Source: Syncephalastrum monosporum B8922
Lineage: Eukaryota > Mucoromycota > Mucoromycetes > Mucorales > Syncephalastraceae
Assembly (NCBI GenBank): GCA_000697355.1
Contig: JNEN01000793.1
Location: forward strand, 62,001-126,000
Direction: 5' to 3'
Length of the DNA: 64,000 nucleotides
Part shown: in pieces, positions 36,223-48,654 of the stretch
Numbering within the stretch: position 1 is the first letter of the stretch
Layout: each line of letters begins with the position of its first letter
Program-made: the position numbers and the translations under genes
Notes under the pieces: generated by a model
The model's database searches: none
What the model was told of the DNA's origin: nothing
Seen by the model: only the letters and a program-made list of their open reading frames with translations

Positions 36223-37422
36223 ATGTACAATGCCAACCGACTCAAGGTCAACCTGAAATTGGCCATCAATCGATTGAAGATGCTGCAGGCCAAGAAGGCT
36301 TCTATTACGCAAGCACAGCGCCGCGAGATTGCTACTCTCCTGAGCAAGCACAAGGAAGAAAGCGCCCGGGTACGCGTCGAGCATATTATCCGCGAAGATC
36401 TCTTGATGGAGGCCATGGAGATGCTCGAGCTCTATTGCGACCTCCTGCTCGCTCGTTTTGGTCTTTTAGACCAGTACAAGTAAGCGCTTGTTAGGCCTTC
36501 TACATACGGCCATTGATATAGGCTTTTTGCTTAGGACCTGCGAGCCGAGCATTGCGGAGGCAGTCCATACTATTATTTGGGCTTCACCTCGCACAGATGA
36601 GGTCAAGGAACTCGGTGTGGTATGTACCCGTAATGTTCTTTTTTTTTTTTTTTTCTTTTTGTTTTTTTCACGAAGTGTGCTTACGAGAACATGCATGATA
36701 TTATCTTCAGGTCCGGGACCAGCTGGCTTCCAAGTTTGGCAAGGAATTCGCCATGAATGCCTTGGAGAACACAGACGATATGGTCAATGCTCGTGTAAGT
36801 ATTGTCAGTACCGTCAGTCATCATGAGGTTCCTCAGCCTTGACTCGTACGTGTAGGTGATGGCTAAACTTGAAGTCAGCGCCCCCGACCCGTACCTCGTC
36901 GAACGCTATCTAGAGGAAATTGCTCGCACCTACGACGTCGTTTGGGCGTCTTCTATTCTGGCTGCAGAGCAAGAGGACGCATCTGACGATGATTCTGACG
37001 GCGGCCTCAACGAGGTGAGAACTACTTACTTTTACTTTTACTTATCAGCTATTTAAACTTGCGATGTGTGCAGGCTGCTCTAATGGAACCTCCTTTGGTG
37101 TCTGAGCACATGTCTCCGAAGGTATGCACTCAAAACAGCAATTTTTTATCCACCATATTTCTGAACGAAGCTGTGATAACAGCCAAAACCCCTTGAACCA
37201 AAGAACACTCCTCCTCCGTCACAACCTGAGCCAGAAGATGACGATTTGGAGGATACCCCGGAGCTGCCCGATATACCCTCGAAAGCACCACCTGGCGCTC
37301 CGAAGCGCAGTCCTACACGGCCGGAGAAACCCACACCACCACCTACCAGCAACAATGGCAATAGCATGGACAGCGCAGACGATGAGTTGGCACGACGCTT
37401 GGCAGCATTGAAAAAGAGATAA
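36223..37422 (+). CDS. IST1: IST1, ESCRT-III-associated protein
   Basis: A cytosolic, endosome-recruited regulator of ESCRT-III and the Vps4 ATPase in multivesicular-body sorting. It starts MYNANRLKVNLKLAINRLKM. The helical Ist1 domain continues with LQAKKASITQAQRREIATLL, ARVRVEHIIREDLLMEAMEM, LELYCDLLLARFGLLDQ, and after introns TIIWASPRTDEVKELGVV and SAPDPYLVERYLEEIA. An acidic and proline-rich linker follows. The last residues, DELARRLAALKKR, form a clear MIT-interacting motif (MIM1: LxxRLxxLK), the Vps4-binding site. An intron near 36620-36710 contains a T16 tract. It converges on MSH6 with 31 bp between stops. All family features are intact. Confidence 0.95.
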
Positions 37423-37453
37423 TTTAGCCTGTTATCAAACTTTTAATATTCTT

Positions 37454-40400
37454 TTAAGTCGCTCGAGCGAGGCCTTTGAAGATACGACGCATTGTCTGTG
37501 TGTTACGCGTGTCACGACCACGTTGGGTTTGCATATCTTCCGCTACATCACCAATGTCCTCGTCCTCACCCTTGGACATGAGGTACACAAAGTCAGAAAG
37601 CACTGAAGGTGAGAGTTTCTTCTCTTGCTGTTCACCAAAGGTGGTGTCCTTGAGTCTGTGCTGGCTCTCGAACTGATCCGCCACCTGCGTTGCTTTCTTG
37701 ATAACTTCATTCGGAACACCTGCCATGTGAGCCACGTTCATACCAAAGGATTTTTCACAGATGCCGGGCGTCAACTTGTACAAGAAGGTGACAGTGTTTT
37801 CGTCCTCATCCATGTAGTATCCCCTACCGCACACGTGAGCGTCTCCTTCAATCGTGCTGGTTTTTTTTTTGCTTACATGTGCATATTGTTGATGCTGGGG
37901 TTGCGATCGAATTCACGACAAAGTGTCTGGTAATGCGTCGAAAACATTCCCAAACATCCGACGTGGGTGGCAAGGTAGTGGAGGACGGCATACGCAATCG
38001 CATAGCCATCAAAGGTCGATGTGCCTCGACCGAGCTCGTCGAGGATGACCATCGAATGAGGTGTGGCTTCATGCAGAATTTTAGATGTCTCTGCAAGCTC
38101 GACCATGAAGGTAGACTGGCCGGCCATGATGTTGTCATTTGCGCCGATACGGGTATAGATGCGGTCACACGGAGTGAGGCGGCATGAGCGCGCAGGAACA
38201 TAACAGCCGAGTTGCGCCATGATGATAGCGACACAAGTCTACACAAAAATATCAGTATACGCAAAGTTCGTATGCCAGGATGGGAAATTTACCTGTCGCA
38301 AAATGGTCGATTTACCGCCCATGTTGGGACCGGTCAGCACAATGATATTGGGGTCATTGCCACCCAGGGTAGTGTCGTTAGGAATAAAGTCGGTGGCAAC
38401 GCTAGGTGTCCATATCAGTCAGTAATGGCCTTGTCATTGCGGCAGAAGAGTTTACCCTGGCACGACACACGGGTGACGAAGATCCTCGAATTCAACCACG
38501 CTCGTCTCTTGTTCAATGATTTGGGGTCGACAGGCAGGTTCTGTACATCCAAGCAGTCATAAGTATCCTGTATACGCACTCAATTCAGTAATGACGATAT
38601 TACCGCCCAAGTTGGCAGAGCTTTTCGCAAGGCCCATCAAGACGTCAATTTCCGCGATATGGTGCACAGCCTTGAGCCACATCGCATAGTCCTTGTCAAA
38701 ATCAGCGTAGACTTCGCTCGTGAAGTTTTTGATGTAAGCTGTCTTGGTCTCGAGGAGCTCCTTGTACCGTATGACCATCTGCTTAATGGAAGAATCCCAG
38801 TAACGGCTCACTTTCTGTACAAAGTCAAAGTGTTCAATCGAAGGCGCCCTACATCCTTGGGAAACACTTACTGAAGTGGATGACAACTGTACCCAATCGT
38901 TGGGCACCTTGACACCTTTGGGAACTTCCATCTGGTAAATTTCTTTGCCCATGTCTTTGTAGCAAATTTGTGCGCATCTTTTCGTTGTCAAATTGTTAAG
39001 ATCATATACTCAAGTTAGACCTTTGTATGGCTTACTTGAGCTGCTTTTTGACAGATAAGAGATACTCGTCAAATTCGTTTTCAGCAGCGGAAATCTGGTC
39101 CAAGAGCGCATCCCAGTTAGAGTTCACGCCGCGTACAGGGATGATCACGCGCATCTTTTGATCTAAAGAATGTGTGAGTTTAAAAGTGACCCCCTTGTTG
39201 ACACTTACAGTCGATTTCCACGTCATCGATCTTGAAAGCATCCTTGAAGAAATGCAGTCGCTCCGTCATGTCGGGGAAGTCATTGACCACTTGCTGCAAC
39301 AGGCGTGCAGTAATGATATCCTGGCTCGCGCACAATTCATTTGCTATATCCTATCGCGGGTTGAGTACCCCTACCGTGTTGTTCACATTCTTCATACCTG
39401 CATCTTTTGAAAACCATCCAAGGTGGCCAAAAACTCCTTGACCTTGCAACGCCCCGAGTGGACACGCGAGATCAGGCGCTCCAAATCAGGCAAGTTGGCC
39501 ATGGCCGCCGTCAATACGTCCACAATGGCAGACTGGCTCATAAAATTCTCCACCGCATCCAGACGCTCATTGATGGCATGAGCCGTTCGCAGCGGATGAC
39601 ACAGTCTGCGCCGGAACAGGCGTTTTCCAAAGGGCGTGGTACAGTTGTTGAGCAATTTGAAAACGGTGCCTTCTTCTGAACCGTCATGTGAGTTTTGAAA
39701 GATTTCGAGGTTGGCGAGGGTCTGCCCGTCGAGTACAAGTGAAGATGTCTTTTGCATCGGGTCGTAGACACGGACGTTCTTGGCCGAGAGCAGCTCTCGA
39801 TCGAGTTTCAACTGTTCATGGTCAACATCAATATCATTGCGAGCCTTCGCCTTGGTCACTTACGCTACGCAAATATGACACAAGGCCACCGATCGCGGAC
39901 ATCACCAGCTCGTCGTTGCGGTATTGCTTGAGAGCCTCCGGCCATGATTCTAAAGCCCCATTGAGATGGCGTCCTCCCATGCGATTTGTCTTTACTACCT
40001 TCATCCTCATCAAAGTAACCACTGATGCGAATCTCGTCCATGGTATGCATGGCATCCCAGAACTCATAAGGAGCCTTGAGCTGGTTCCAGATGGGGTCGT
40101 TCAGCGTGTTCTTTAATATACGCGCAGTTTGCTTGCTTAAGCAGTTCTAAGAAACCACTGTCAGTAGATGGTAACAACAGGACAAGAACACACCTTTTCG
40201 GTCACCAGCTCTCTTGGTTGGATTTGGGTAACAAGTGTCTCAAACTTTGTACGGTTCACATCGTCATTGATTGTCACAAGGTTAAACTCGGCCGTAGCGC
40301 TGTCCACAAAGCAGATACCGAACCGGGGTGGGACATGGGGCGCGGGGCAGTATTCCTAAGCATGCATTATGCCAAACATGAGTCCAGTTACCTCCAACAG

Positions 40401-42148
40401 CGTGGTCGAAAATTGCTTACCTTAATAGACATACAGTAGGTACTCAGATCGTTTGTCAGAAGGCCAGCGTCGACAAGGGTACCCGCTGTCAGCACCGAGG
40501 TCAGTTCACGGCGGATGACTTTATCGGCCTTGCTTTTGGTATCGTTTCGCTCGCGCATGCTCTTTCCAATGGCCGTTTCCATCTGATCGACTTTGGCTAC
40601 CTTGTGACTACAAAGCTAGGTGAGCATCTAGACAAATGGAAGTTGAATGGCGCTGGTTTACCCTCGGGCTATGAATTGTGCCGCCCAATAGTCAAATGAC
40701 ATCTCCGGTACGCCCACCATACGCATGTTGACACGCTCGGTCAACTTCAGATCGAAATCCTTATGGCCCACATCGGCATCCTTTTCGTATAGCTCTGACA
40801 AGAAGAAAAAAAAAAAAATAATCAGACTACGTCCACATTGCATAATCTTGCGCTTACCGTAGAATTTGCCTTTTTTGAAGAATACAATCTATTTAACGGC
40901 GTCAGCAACGCGAAGGGTTCCTCTAGTAGTCACTTACGGTATCCCAGTTGGCAGCTTTGACCTCCCAATACTGCTTCTCGAACGGCGTAAACTTTCCCCA
41001 CGCCGAGGCGGGCACATACAAAGTTCTTGGATCGTAGTCCGGCGAGCCTTCAGAGGAAATGAATGAGAACGAGTCATGCAGTACGTTTGCGACTCACCGA
41101 TTGGATTTTTATCCTTATCCTTGATGTCCAGCAACCAGGAATAACGCTGCTCGTTCTTTTCTTTGAATTTTTGGCCTCGTTCCTAAACACACATGAGTCA
41201 CGCCAATCCATGCTCAACAAAGGCGGGTACCTGTCTTTGATTCTCCCGCGTTGGCTCATAGGGCGATCTCACAGAGATACCCTGTTCATGTCGATGAGTG
41301 CTACGAGGCAAACAGATCTATTGGCTTACCTTAAATCGTTGCTCAAGTGGGCTCAAGGAGAGAGTTGACTGTGCAGGCGCTTTACGAGATGGTTTGGTGG
41401 GTTTTGGTGTCGGTTCATCTTCGTCCATGCTTTCGGCGACTGTCAAGGTATCAGTCATCCTGTCGAATAAGCGGACGTATTAAAGTACCTGAATCTCCCA
41501 TGACTTCATCGTCATCGTGATCCGCTGCTGAAGGCTCGGGTTGATAGTCGTCGTCTTCATCATCTTCATCGTCTATTTTTCGCATGAGACGCTTTCTTTT
41601 GGGCGTCTTGAGTCGATCTATCATCCAGGAATCAGCGTATAAGTCACCCACTTTTCAAGGTACAAAGAAAAGCTAGTTACCAGGAGCAGTGGGTGTTTTC
41701 GGCGGGTGCACGTCGTCCTCCTCGTCCTCGTCAGAGTAAAGGTAGCTGACACGCTTGGTAGGGCGGCCCTAAAGTGATCGTCAGTGTTCCAGGCAACGCT
41801 ATCTTCCTGCCACGAACATACCGAGCGTGACACGGCCGGAACCGCTTCTTCGTCGTCTTCGTTGTCACTTTCAAGCAGATCCTCGGACCTTTTCTCTCCT
41901 ACGCCTTGAGGCCGATCAGCATGATCAGGTTTGGCATCGCGAATAGCGAGCGATTCAGCAACGTGCTCGTGGTGCGTACTCGGTTGTTTCCCGTGGTCAA
42001 TCTTTTTCTTGTCCGCATTCGTATTGTTGTTCGAATCGCCATTGTTGCTGCTCGAAGCCGGCGCAGACTGAGCAGGCGCTTTTGGAGCAAAGAAAGAGAG
42101 CAGACTCGACTGGCCGGGCTTTGGTTTCTGACGAGGTGCAGGTGCCAT
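37454..42148 (-). CDS. MSH6: MSH6 DNA mismatch-repair protein
   Basis: The nuclear MutS homologue that pairs with MSH2 to recognise base mismatches and small loops. It starts [12 protein letters not shown] at 42148, followed at once by a PCNA-binding PIP box, QSSLLSFF. An acidic, lysine-rich linker leads to the mismatch-binding domain, with the F-x-E motif in [15 protein letters not shown]. Connector and lever domains follow ([40 protein letters not shown]). The ATPase has Walker [16 protein letters not shown], the segment [20 protein letters not shown], Walker [17 protein letters not shown] and FSTHYQTL. The C-terminus reads [16 protein letters not shown], then an extra T/R-rich tail. Many introns all join in frame. 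Full-length and apparently functional. Confidence 0.96.
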
Positions 42149-43179
42149 GAAGAATGATGTCAGAAACAAAAAAAAAAAAGCTGCAAAAATTAAGCACGCG
42201 TATGCGCGCGTCTTGAAACGCGTTTGACAGACGGACGCCGATTGAAGGACCGCATTCGAACCCACAACTCCAACTTTCTTTGGGTAGCTTTTCTTATTTT
42301 TTATTACTTCGCAGTAAGACTTGAGCCGCTTGATTCTGATTCTTTCTTCTGATAGCGACAGCAGGAAAATTGGTATTCATTCTGGCAGGCTAGTATGATT
42401 CAGGGGCTTCTTGGTATGCTATACTCTCTCTCTCTCTCTTTCTTTCTCATGCTACTCCTGCTGTGGAAATTCGTGGAACAGTTATGGTCGTCGTCGTTCA
42501 GTCTGCCTTTTCATCTCGCCGAGGAAATGCTTTTTCATTTAATTATGTGTAGCCCTACATGATATTTCCCCTCCCCTTCCCCCTTTTAATATCCTGTCTT
42601 TGAATTCGTACATGATGGTGCAATACTCATAAAATATCAAACACGCATCCATATACAGGACAGACATGACTCGGTCTAGAAACAAACAAATATCGCGCCC
42701 GCGCACCATACACATAGTTGTACTCGCAACATCGTTTCTTAATGTTTATCACATAATGTAATTGTAAAAGCTTAATGACCAGCATGTCACTAATAGTTAC
42801 TTACTTTTTAACTTAGAAAAAACGGGAAATAATAGAAAATATAAAGAGGAAGAGAACATGCAAAATAACAAATTATGGGTGGTGTAAAAAATGCGGCGCT
42901 TGGGTGTTTATGTGTGTAGTTGAGTTGCGAACTAGGTGTTCGTGCGTGCTTGCGGTGTAGTTGTGGGGTCATGTGTGTGTTGTATCAGTGGTGATAGTGT
43001 ATGTTTGTGTTGAAAGGGGGGTTGTGTTGATGCGTATTAAAAAAGGTCAGGAATGATGCGGACGTCGTTGTGATGATAATCGTGAAGATGCTTCGGTTGG
43101 AACTTGATAAGGGCAGGAAAAAAAAAGAACAATATGGTAGGAATAATAATAATAATGGCCGAGATAGATGTAAGATGCA
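42149..43179. other. Intergenic, MSH6 promoter and kinase 3' flank
   Basis: About 1 kb with no gene. It has a CT run (42423-42446) and a G/T-rich plus strand at 42895-43020 that lies downstream of the kinase stop. It contains no tRNA-like fold and no open frame with family features. Confidence 0.55.
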
Positions 43180-44534
43180 TTACGGCTCACGGAGCCAAGG
43201 GTGCATCTGGATCTGGTGGATGGTTGGTCGTCGATCGGGGTGTCGCTCGAGCATACAGGAGAGCAAGTGCAAACACTTGGATGACACGGGAATTTTGGGC
43301 TGTGCAAAACGGCCGGTGATGGCTGCACGAGGGTCGGTAAAAGGCACTTCGCCAAAGAGAATGGTGTACATGAGCACGCCGAGAGCCCAGACTTCGGCCG
43401 GTTCGGCGCGGTAGGGTTTGCACATGAGGATTTCGGGAGATGCAAACGAGACGGTGCCATAGAACTTGCCAAAGTAGCAAGGCTTGTTCTGGCCATAATG
43501 GCGCGGCAGGATCACGGCTGAACCAAAGTCAATCAGCTTCACCTAATGAACAAATAGCGTTAAACCCTGAAAATCAGAAACAATGCGTGTGTGTGTGTTA
43601 CCCTAAATTGATCGTCGATCACAATGTTTTCATCCTTGATGTCCCTGTGACATATTCCCAAGGTATCCAGATAAGCAATGCAGTCGACAATTTGACGGAA
43701 AATCTGCTTCGCTAAGGGCTCGTCAAAGTTGTGGTGCCGCTCGATGCATTCAAAGAGGTCGCATGAGGTGCGGCGTGCAAACATCTGCTGAGGGGACGGG
43801 GGCGTGGGCAGGTGTTCATCGATGGGCGTGCGTGGAGAAGAGGAGTAATAGGAATCTTCGGAGGCCTGGGAGAGCGCAGGTGAATGGGAAGAAGAAGCGG
43901 AGGCGCGCATGTCCACCGCAGTAGAGGACCACTGGGTCCCGTGAAGTTCCATGACGAGATACAAAAAGGTCTCGTCCTGATAAAAGTCGACGTAGCCGAC
44001 AACATTGGGATGGCGAACGTGCTTGAGGACGTAAATCTCCATGGGAATGGGTCCCAACTCGGGATCGCGTGCCCAGGCGTGTGCGGGCACCTTGTGACGA
44101 AAGATAAATTTTACGGCACGCTCTGTTCCGGTCATCCTGTCAGTTGCGGACACCACGAAACCAAAACCGCCGGAGCCGAGCTCCTCGCCGAGTGAATATT
44201 TGCCGACAAAGTTTGGGTGCAGCCGGTGATGCATAAGAGAACGAGCTGAGAGAGTCAACTCCTGCTTCGGCTGCGGCGTGATAGGCGGGGAAGGCGGAAG
44301 TTGTTGCTGCTGCTGCTGCTGGCGCTGCTGCTGCTGCTGCTGGCGCTGCTGCTGCTGCTGCTGTGGTTGCTTGCCATCTTGGTAGGATTGATACGGATGC
44401 TGCTGTGTAGGATAGAGATCTGCAGGATGGATGCTGATGGGAGCCAAGGCTGGCCTAGATGTGGATGTGGGTGTGGATGAATATGTCGACGGCGGCGGCG
44501 GGTTGGCAGCGCTACATCCGTAAATTTGGGACAT
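43180..44534 (-). CDS. PAS-kinase-like Ser/Thr kinase lacking a PAS domain
   Basis: A protein kinase whose catalytic domain resembles PASK/PSK and S. pombe Ppk6. It starts MSQIYGCSAANPPPPST (44534; an ATG, whereas upstream codons in frame are not). The first 80 residues are P/S-rich and carry three polyQ blocks encoded by CAG repeats (44300-44365). The kinase domain shows GKYSLGEELGSGGFGFVVSA, AVKFIFRHKVPAHAW, PMEIYVLKHVRHPNVVGYVD, an inserted S-rich loop, ICHRDIKDENIVID, LIDFGSAVILP, YFGKFYGTVSFASPEIL and EVWALGVLMYTILFGEVPF. One intron lies near 43541-43600. No PAS or glycogen-binding region precedes the kinase, so sensing by a PAS domain is not expected. Catalytic residues K, HRD and DFG are all present. 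Confidence 0.88.
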
Positions 44535-45287
44535 GATGTCGAACAAAAAGATACTGACAAAGAGGTAGAGGAAGACAGGCTATTTAAGAGAAAAGCGATC
44601 GCCAGGAGAAAAAGAAATATTAAAAAAGGGGAGAGCAAAGGCGATGACGGTCGCTCGGGTTTTACTATGGAATGGGAAACAGGTTCGATGGATAAGGAAT
44701 GTCTCCCTGATCTGGAATGCACGACGGTTGAGGGTTCGGTCTAGGCAAAAGGGCCTTCACCTGTCGTTGTCATCATGGACCCTCCCTTACGTGGCCAGAT
44801 AGGTCAACGAAAGTAAAAGGGGAGCCGGGGGCCCTTCACACGTTTGCGTAGCAGGATGAACTCACACAAAAAGACACACTTTACGACATGCATGCGCGCA
44901 CACACACATACACATTTATACATACTTGCATCTACCAACGTAAAAAAATAATAGACTCGCCGATCTATCCATGATGATGAATCAATGCATAATCCCCTTG
45001 CCTTTTTTTATTTTATTTTTATTTTTATCTTTGCTTGCATGCCGTAAATGCCAAAGGAGCTGCCTTCTCTTTCTCTCTGTATGCGTGTGTGTGTGTGTGT
45101 GTGTACTCTCTCGCTTTTGTGATGATTTTTTTTTCTCTCTCGGAGAAATGGGGGACAACGACAACAATAGACAGTTTTGCACACACTATAAGAGCACATT
45201 TGGCATGCGCGCACCCCCAAGAAATTTTTATCCCTTAACGCACGAGGATGTGGGCATGACAACCCCCATCTCTCATGCGGTGTGTCT
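44535..45287. other. Intergenic, kinase promoter and phosphatase 3' flank
   Basis: About 750 bp. It contains a purine-rich leader for the kinase, an AC-rich patch (44895-44920) and a (GT)10 microsatellite at 45085-45104. No open frame with protein character was found. Confidence 0.55.
45085..45104 (+). repeat. (GT)10 microsatellite
   Basis: An uninterrupted GT dinucleotide run flanked by CT-rich sequence, about 180 bp downstream of the phosphatase stop codon. Confidence 0.9.
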
Positions 45288-46607
45288 TTATTCTGGTGAC
45301 GGGTTGTTTTTCTGCTGATAGGCATCCCATAGTACCTGGTGGCAGAACATGTATTGTGAGCTGGTCTGCACCATCGTTGTGCGCTGCTTTCGGAACTTGC
45401 TGGTCAGTGCGTAGACAAAGTCTCCCTGGAGGGCTTCGCTGTCGCGGTCAATAAGCTGCATCCCGCTGTTGATGACGCAGAATGCGCCTGTCCGGCCGCA
45501 CCCAGCGGAGCAGTGGACGATCATCGGCCCTGCACCGGGGCCATTGTACTTGTCTGCGAGGCGTGACAGGGCCAGGATCTCTGCTGTGTCGTCTGGCACG
45601 TCGTGGTCTCGCCAGCCGTAAAAGTGCAGCTGGACGAGAGCCGTCTCAGCAAGGACATCCATATCCTCGTTGAGCAAAGACAGGCGGATATGACGGACCC
45701 AGGCGTAGGCGTCGTCGTCGATGGTCTCGGGATCGTCCTCGCGCAGATGGACTTGGAGGGTGGTAATACGGCCGTTCTTCGTCATGGGACCTCTGGCAGG
45801 GAATTCGATAAATTGGTTTTGTTCTGGGTAATAGCGTGCACACTTTTCACGTCCACCTTCCTCGGGTGGGGTCAGGCACACAATCACCTGTGTCCGTTGC
45901 TGAAAAGCCATTTCCCAGAAATCACCCATAGTGTCCTGGAGCGGTCCCTGGGTCGCAATGTATCTTTTGCCGGTGTTGAATCCGACAGGCTCAACGTAAC
46001 TCGCGTTAATGTAGCCTTCTCGAAACTCGTTGGCATATAGTAGTTGAACCCGGTTGTAGTTGTAGGGTAATATGTTGGAGTAGCGATTCTTATCGCGTAC
46101 TTCGGGTCGCCTTGCGATGGAGGTTGAATAGTGCTTGTCTGGATGGGTCAGTAGTAGATTCTGCCACTTGTTAAGCTCCCGGAACCGAGTATAGACATAT
46201 TCTTGTATCTCTCGTTCGTTTTTGCTGAAGAGGGTCCTTAAAAACATTGGAAAACTCGCCGCAGGACGCGTGTTCAGGTCGCACACGCCTACAAAAAAGA
46301 TATTTCTGTTCGATTTTCGCCGTCTGTGACTGAAACAGTCAAACACATAATGCGATAGCCACACACACATGCACACAACATTTCTACATTATGGACAACG
46401 TATGTAGTCTTCTGTTTTCTGTTCCTTCTTAATATGTATGTACTTTCTCGTTCTTGATCTGACTCACTGCAATTTGATCATGTAAACCTTGTCTCTTTGA
46501 TATCCTGCCCCGTCGTGATCGAAACTAGGAACGAGCGTTCCTGTCATGGGTAAAACAAGGGACATATCAAGGGAGTGTTTCTCCATATCAGGGAGCCTCA
46601 TCTGCAT
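45288..46607 (-). CDS. Protein tyrosine phosphatase, classical, with WRD in place of WPD
   Basis: A cytosolic tyrosine-specific phosphatase like fungal Ptp1/Pyp. The main exon (45288-46329) holds the whole domain: NRYSNILPYNYNRVQL, YINASYVEPVG, RYIATQGPLQDTMGDFWEMA, and the P-loop VHCSAGCGRTGAFC with catalytic Cys and Arg. The general-acid loop reads GWRDHDVPDD: the aspartate is kept but the usual proline of WPD is arginine (codon CGA). I add a first exon at 46468-46607 (MQMRLPDMEKHSLDMSLVLP...) with donor GTGAGT and a TTTCAG acceptor. It joins in frame to give 393 residues. A shorter protein starting at MFLRTLFSK (46247) is the alternative. Family is certain; the first exon is moderate. Confidence 0.9.
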
Positions 46608-48227
<1,620 letters not shown>

Positions 48228-48654
48228 GCGCATATTGCTTTTGGCAAGCAAAGGATGCGGTTTTGTCGATGAAAGTGCCAGTTCTACATATAATAAAGAA
48301 AACCCCCAAAGAAAGCATCAAATACAATACAAGTATACAACATTTTCACACGCGACCCACTCATTTTCTTTTGTTACAATGCATTTTTCATTCAGTTTTG
48401 GAAGAAAGCGTTTGAGTCAGACCAAGAGTGTAGAAGATGGTGTATTGCACGTGGGATCGCACCATGTCAAGTACCGCCCGCGCCTTTCAAATGAAAAAGG
48501 CTAAAAACAGAAAACTGGCCATTGGTGTACCCACCCTTCATTTGTCTTTCTTTCACTCACTTAACTACTCACTCACTCATTCACTCACACTCATTTTCTA
48601 TATTTCTGTCTTTCCCTTCCTTTTTATTGATTTTTCTGTCTTTGTTTTTACTGT
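48228..48654. other. Intergenic, ARF1 3' flank and TTC7 promoter
   Basis: 427 bp. It has an AATAAAG-like polyadenylation signal near 48291-48297 and a run of CACT/CACTCATT repeats (48554-48595) in a pyrimidine-rich leader before the TTC7 start. No other feature. Confidence 0.55.

Noticed and set aside
26000..37422. Functional cluster of corepressor or ESCRT genes
   Set aside because: Sds3/TBL1 and IST1/RIM20 are thematically related but separated by unrelated genes on both strands; nothing indicates co-regulation.
42235..42265. tRNA T-arm on minus strand (GGGTTCGAA)
   Set aside because: Flanking bases do not form the five-pair T-stem and no other tRNA arm is present; it is the MSH6 leader.
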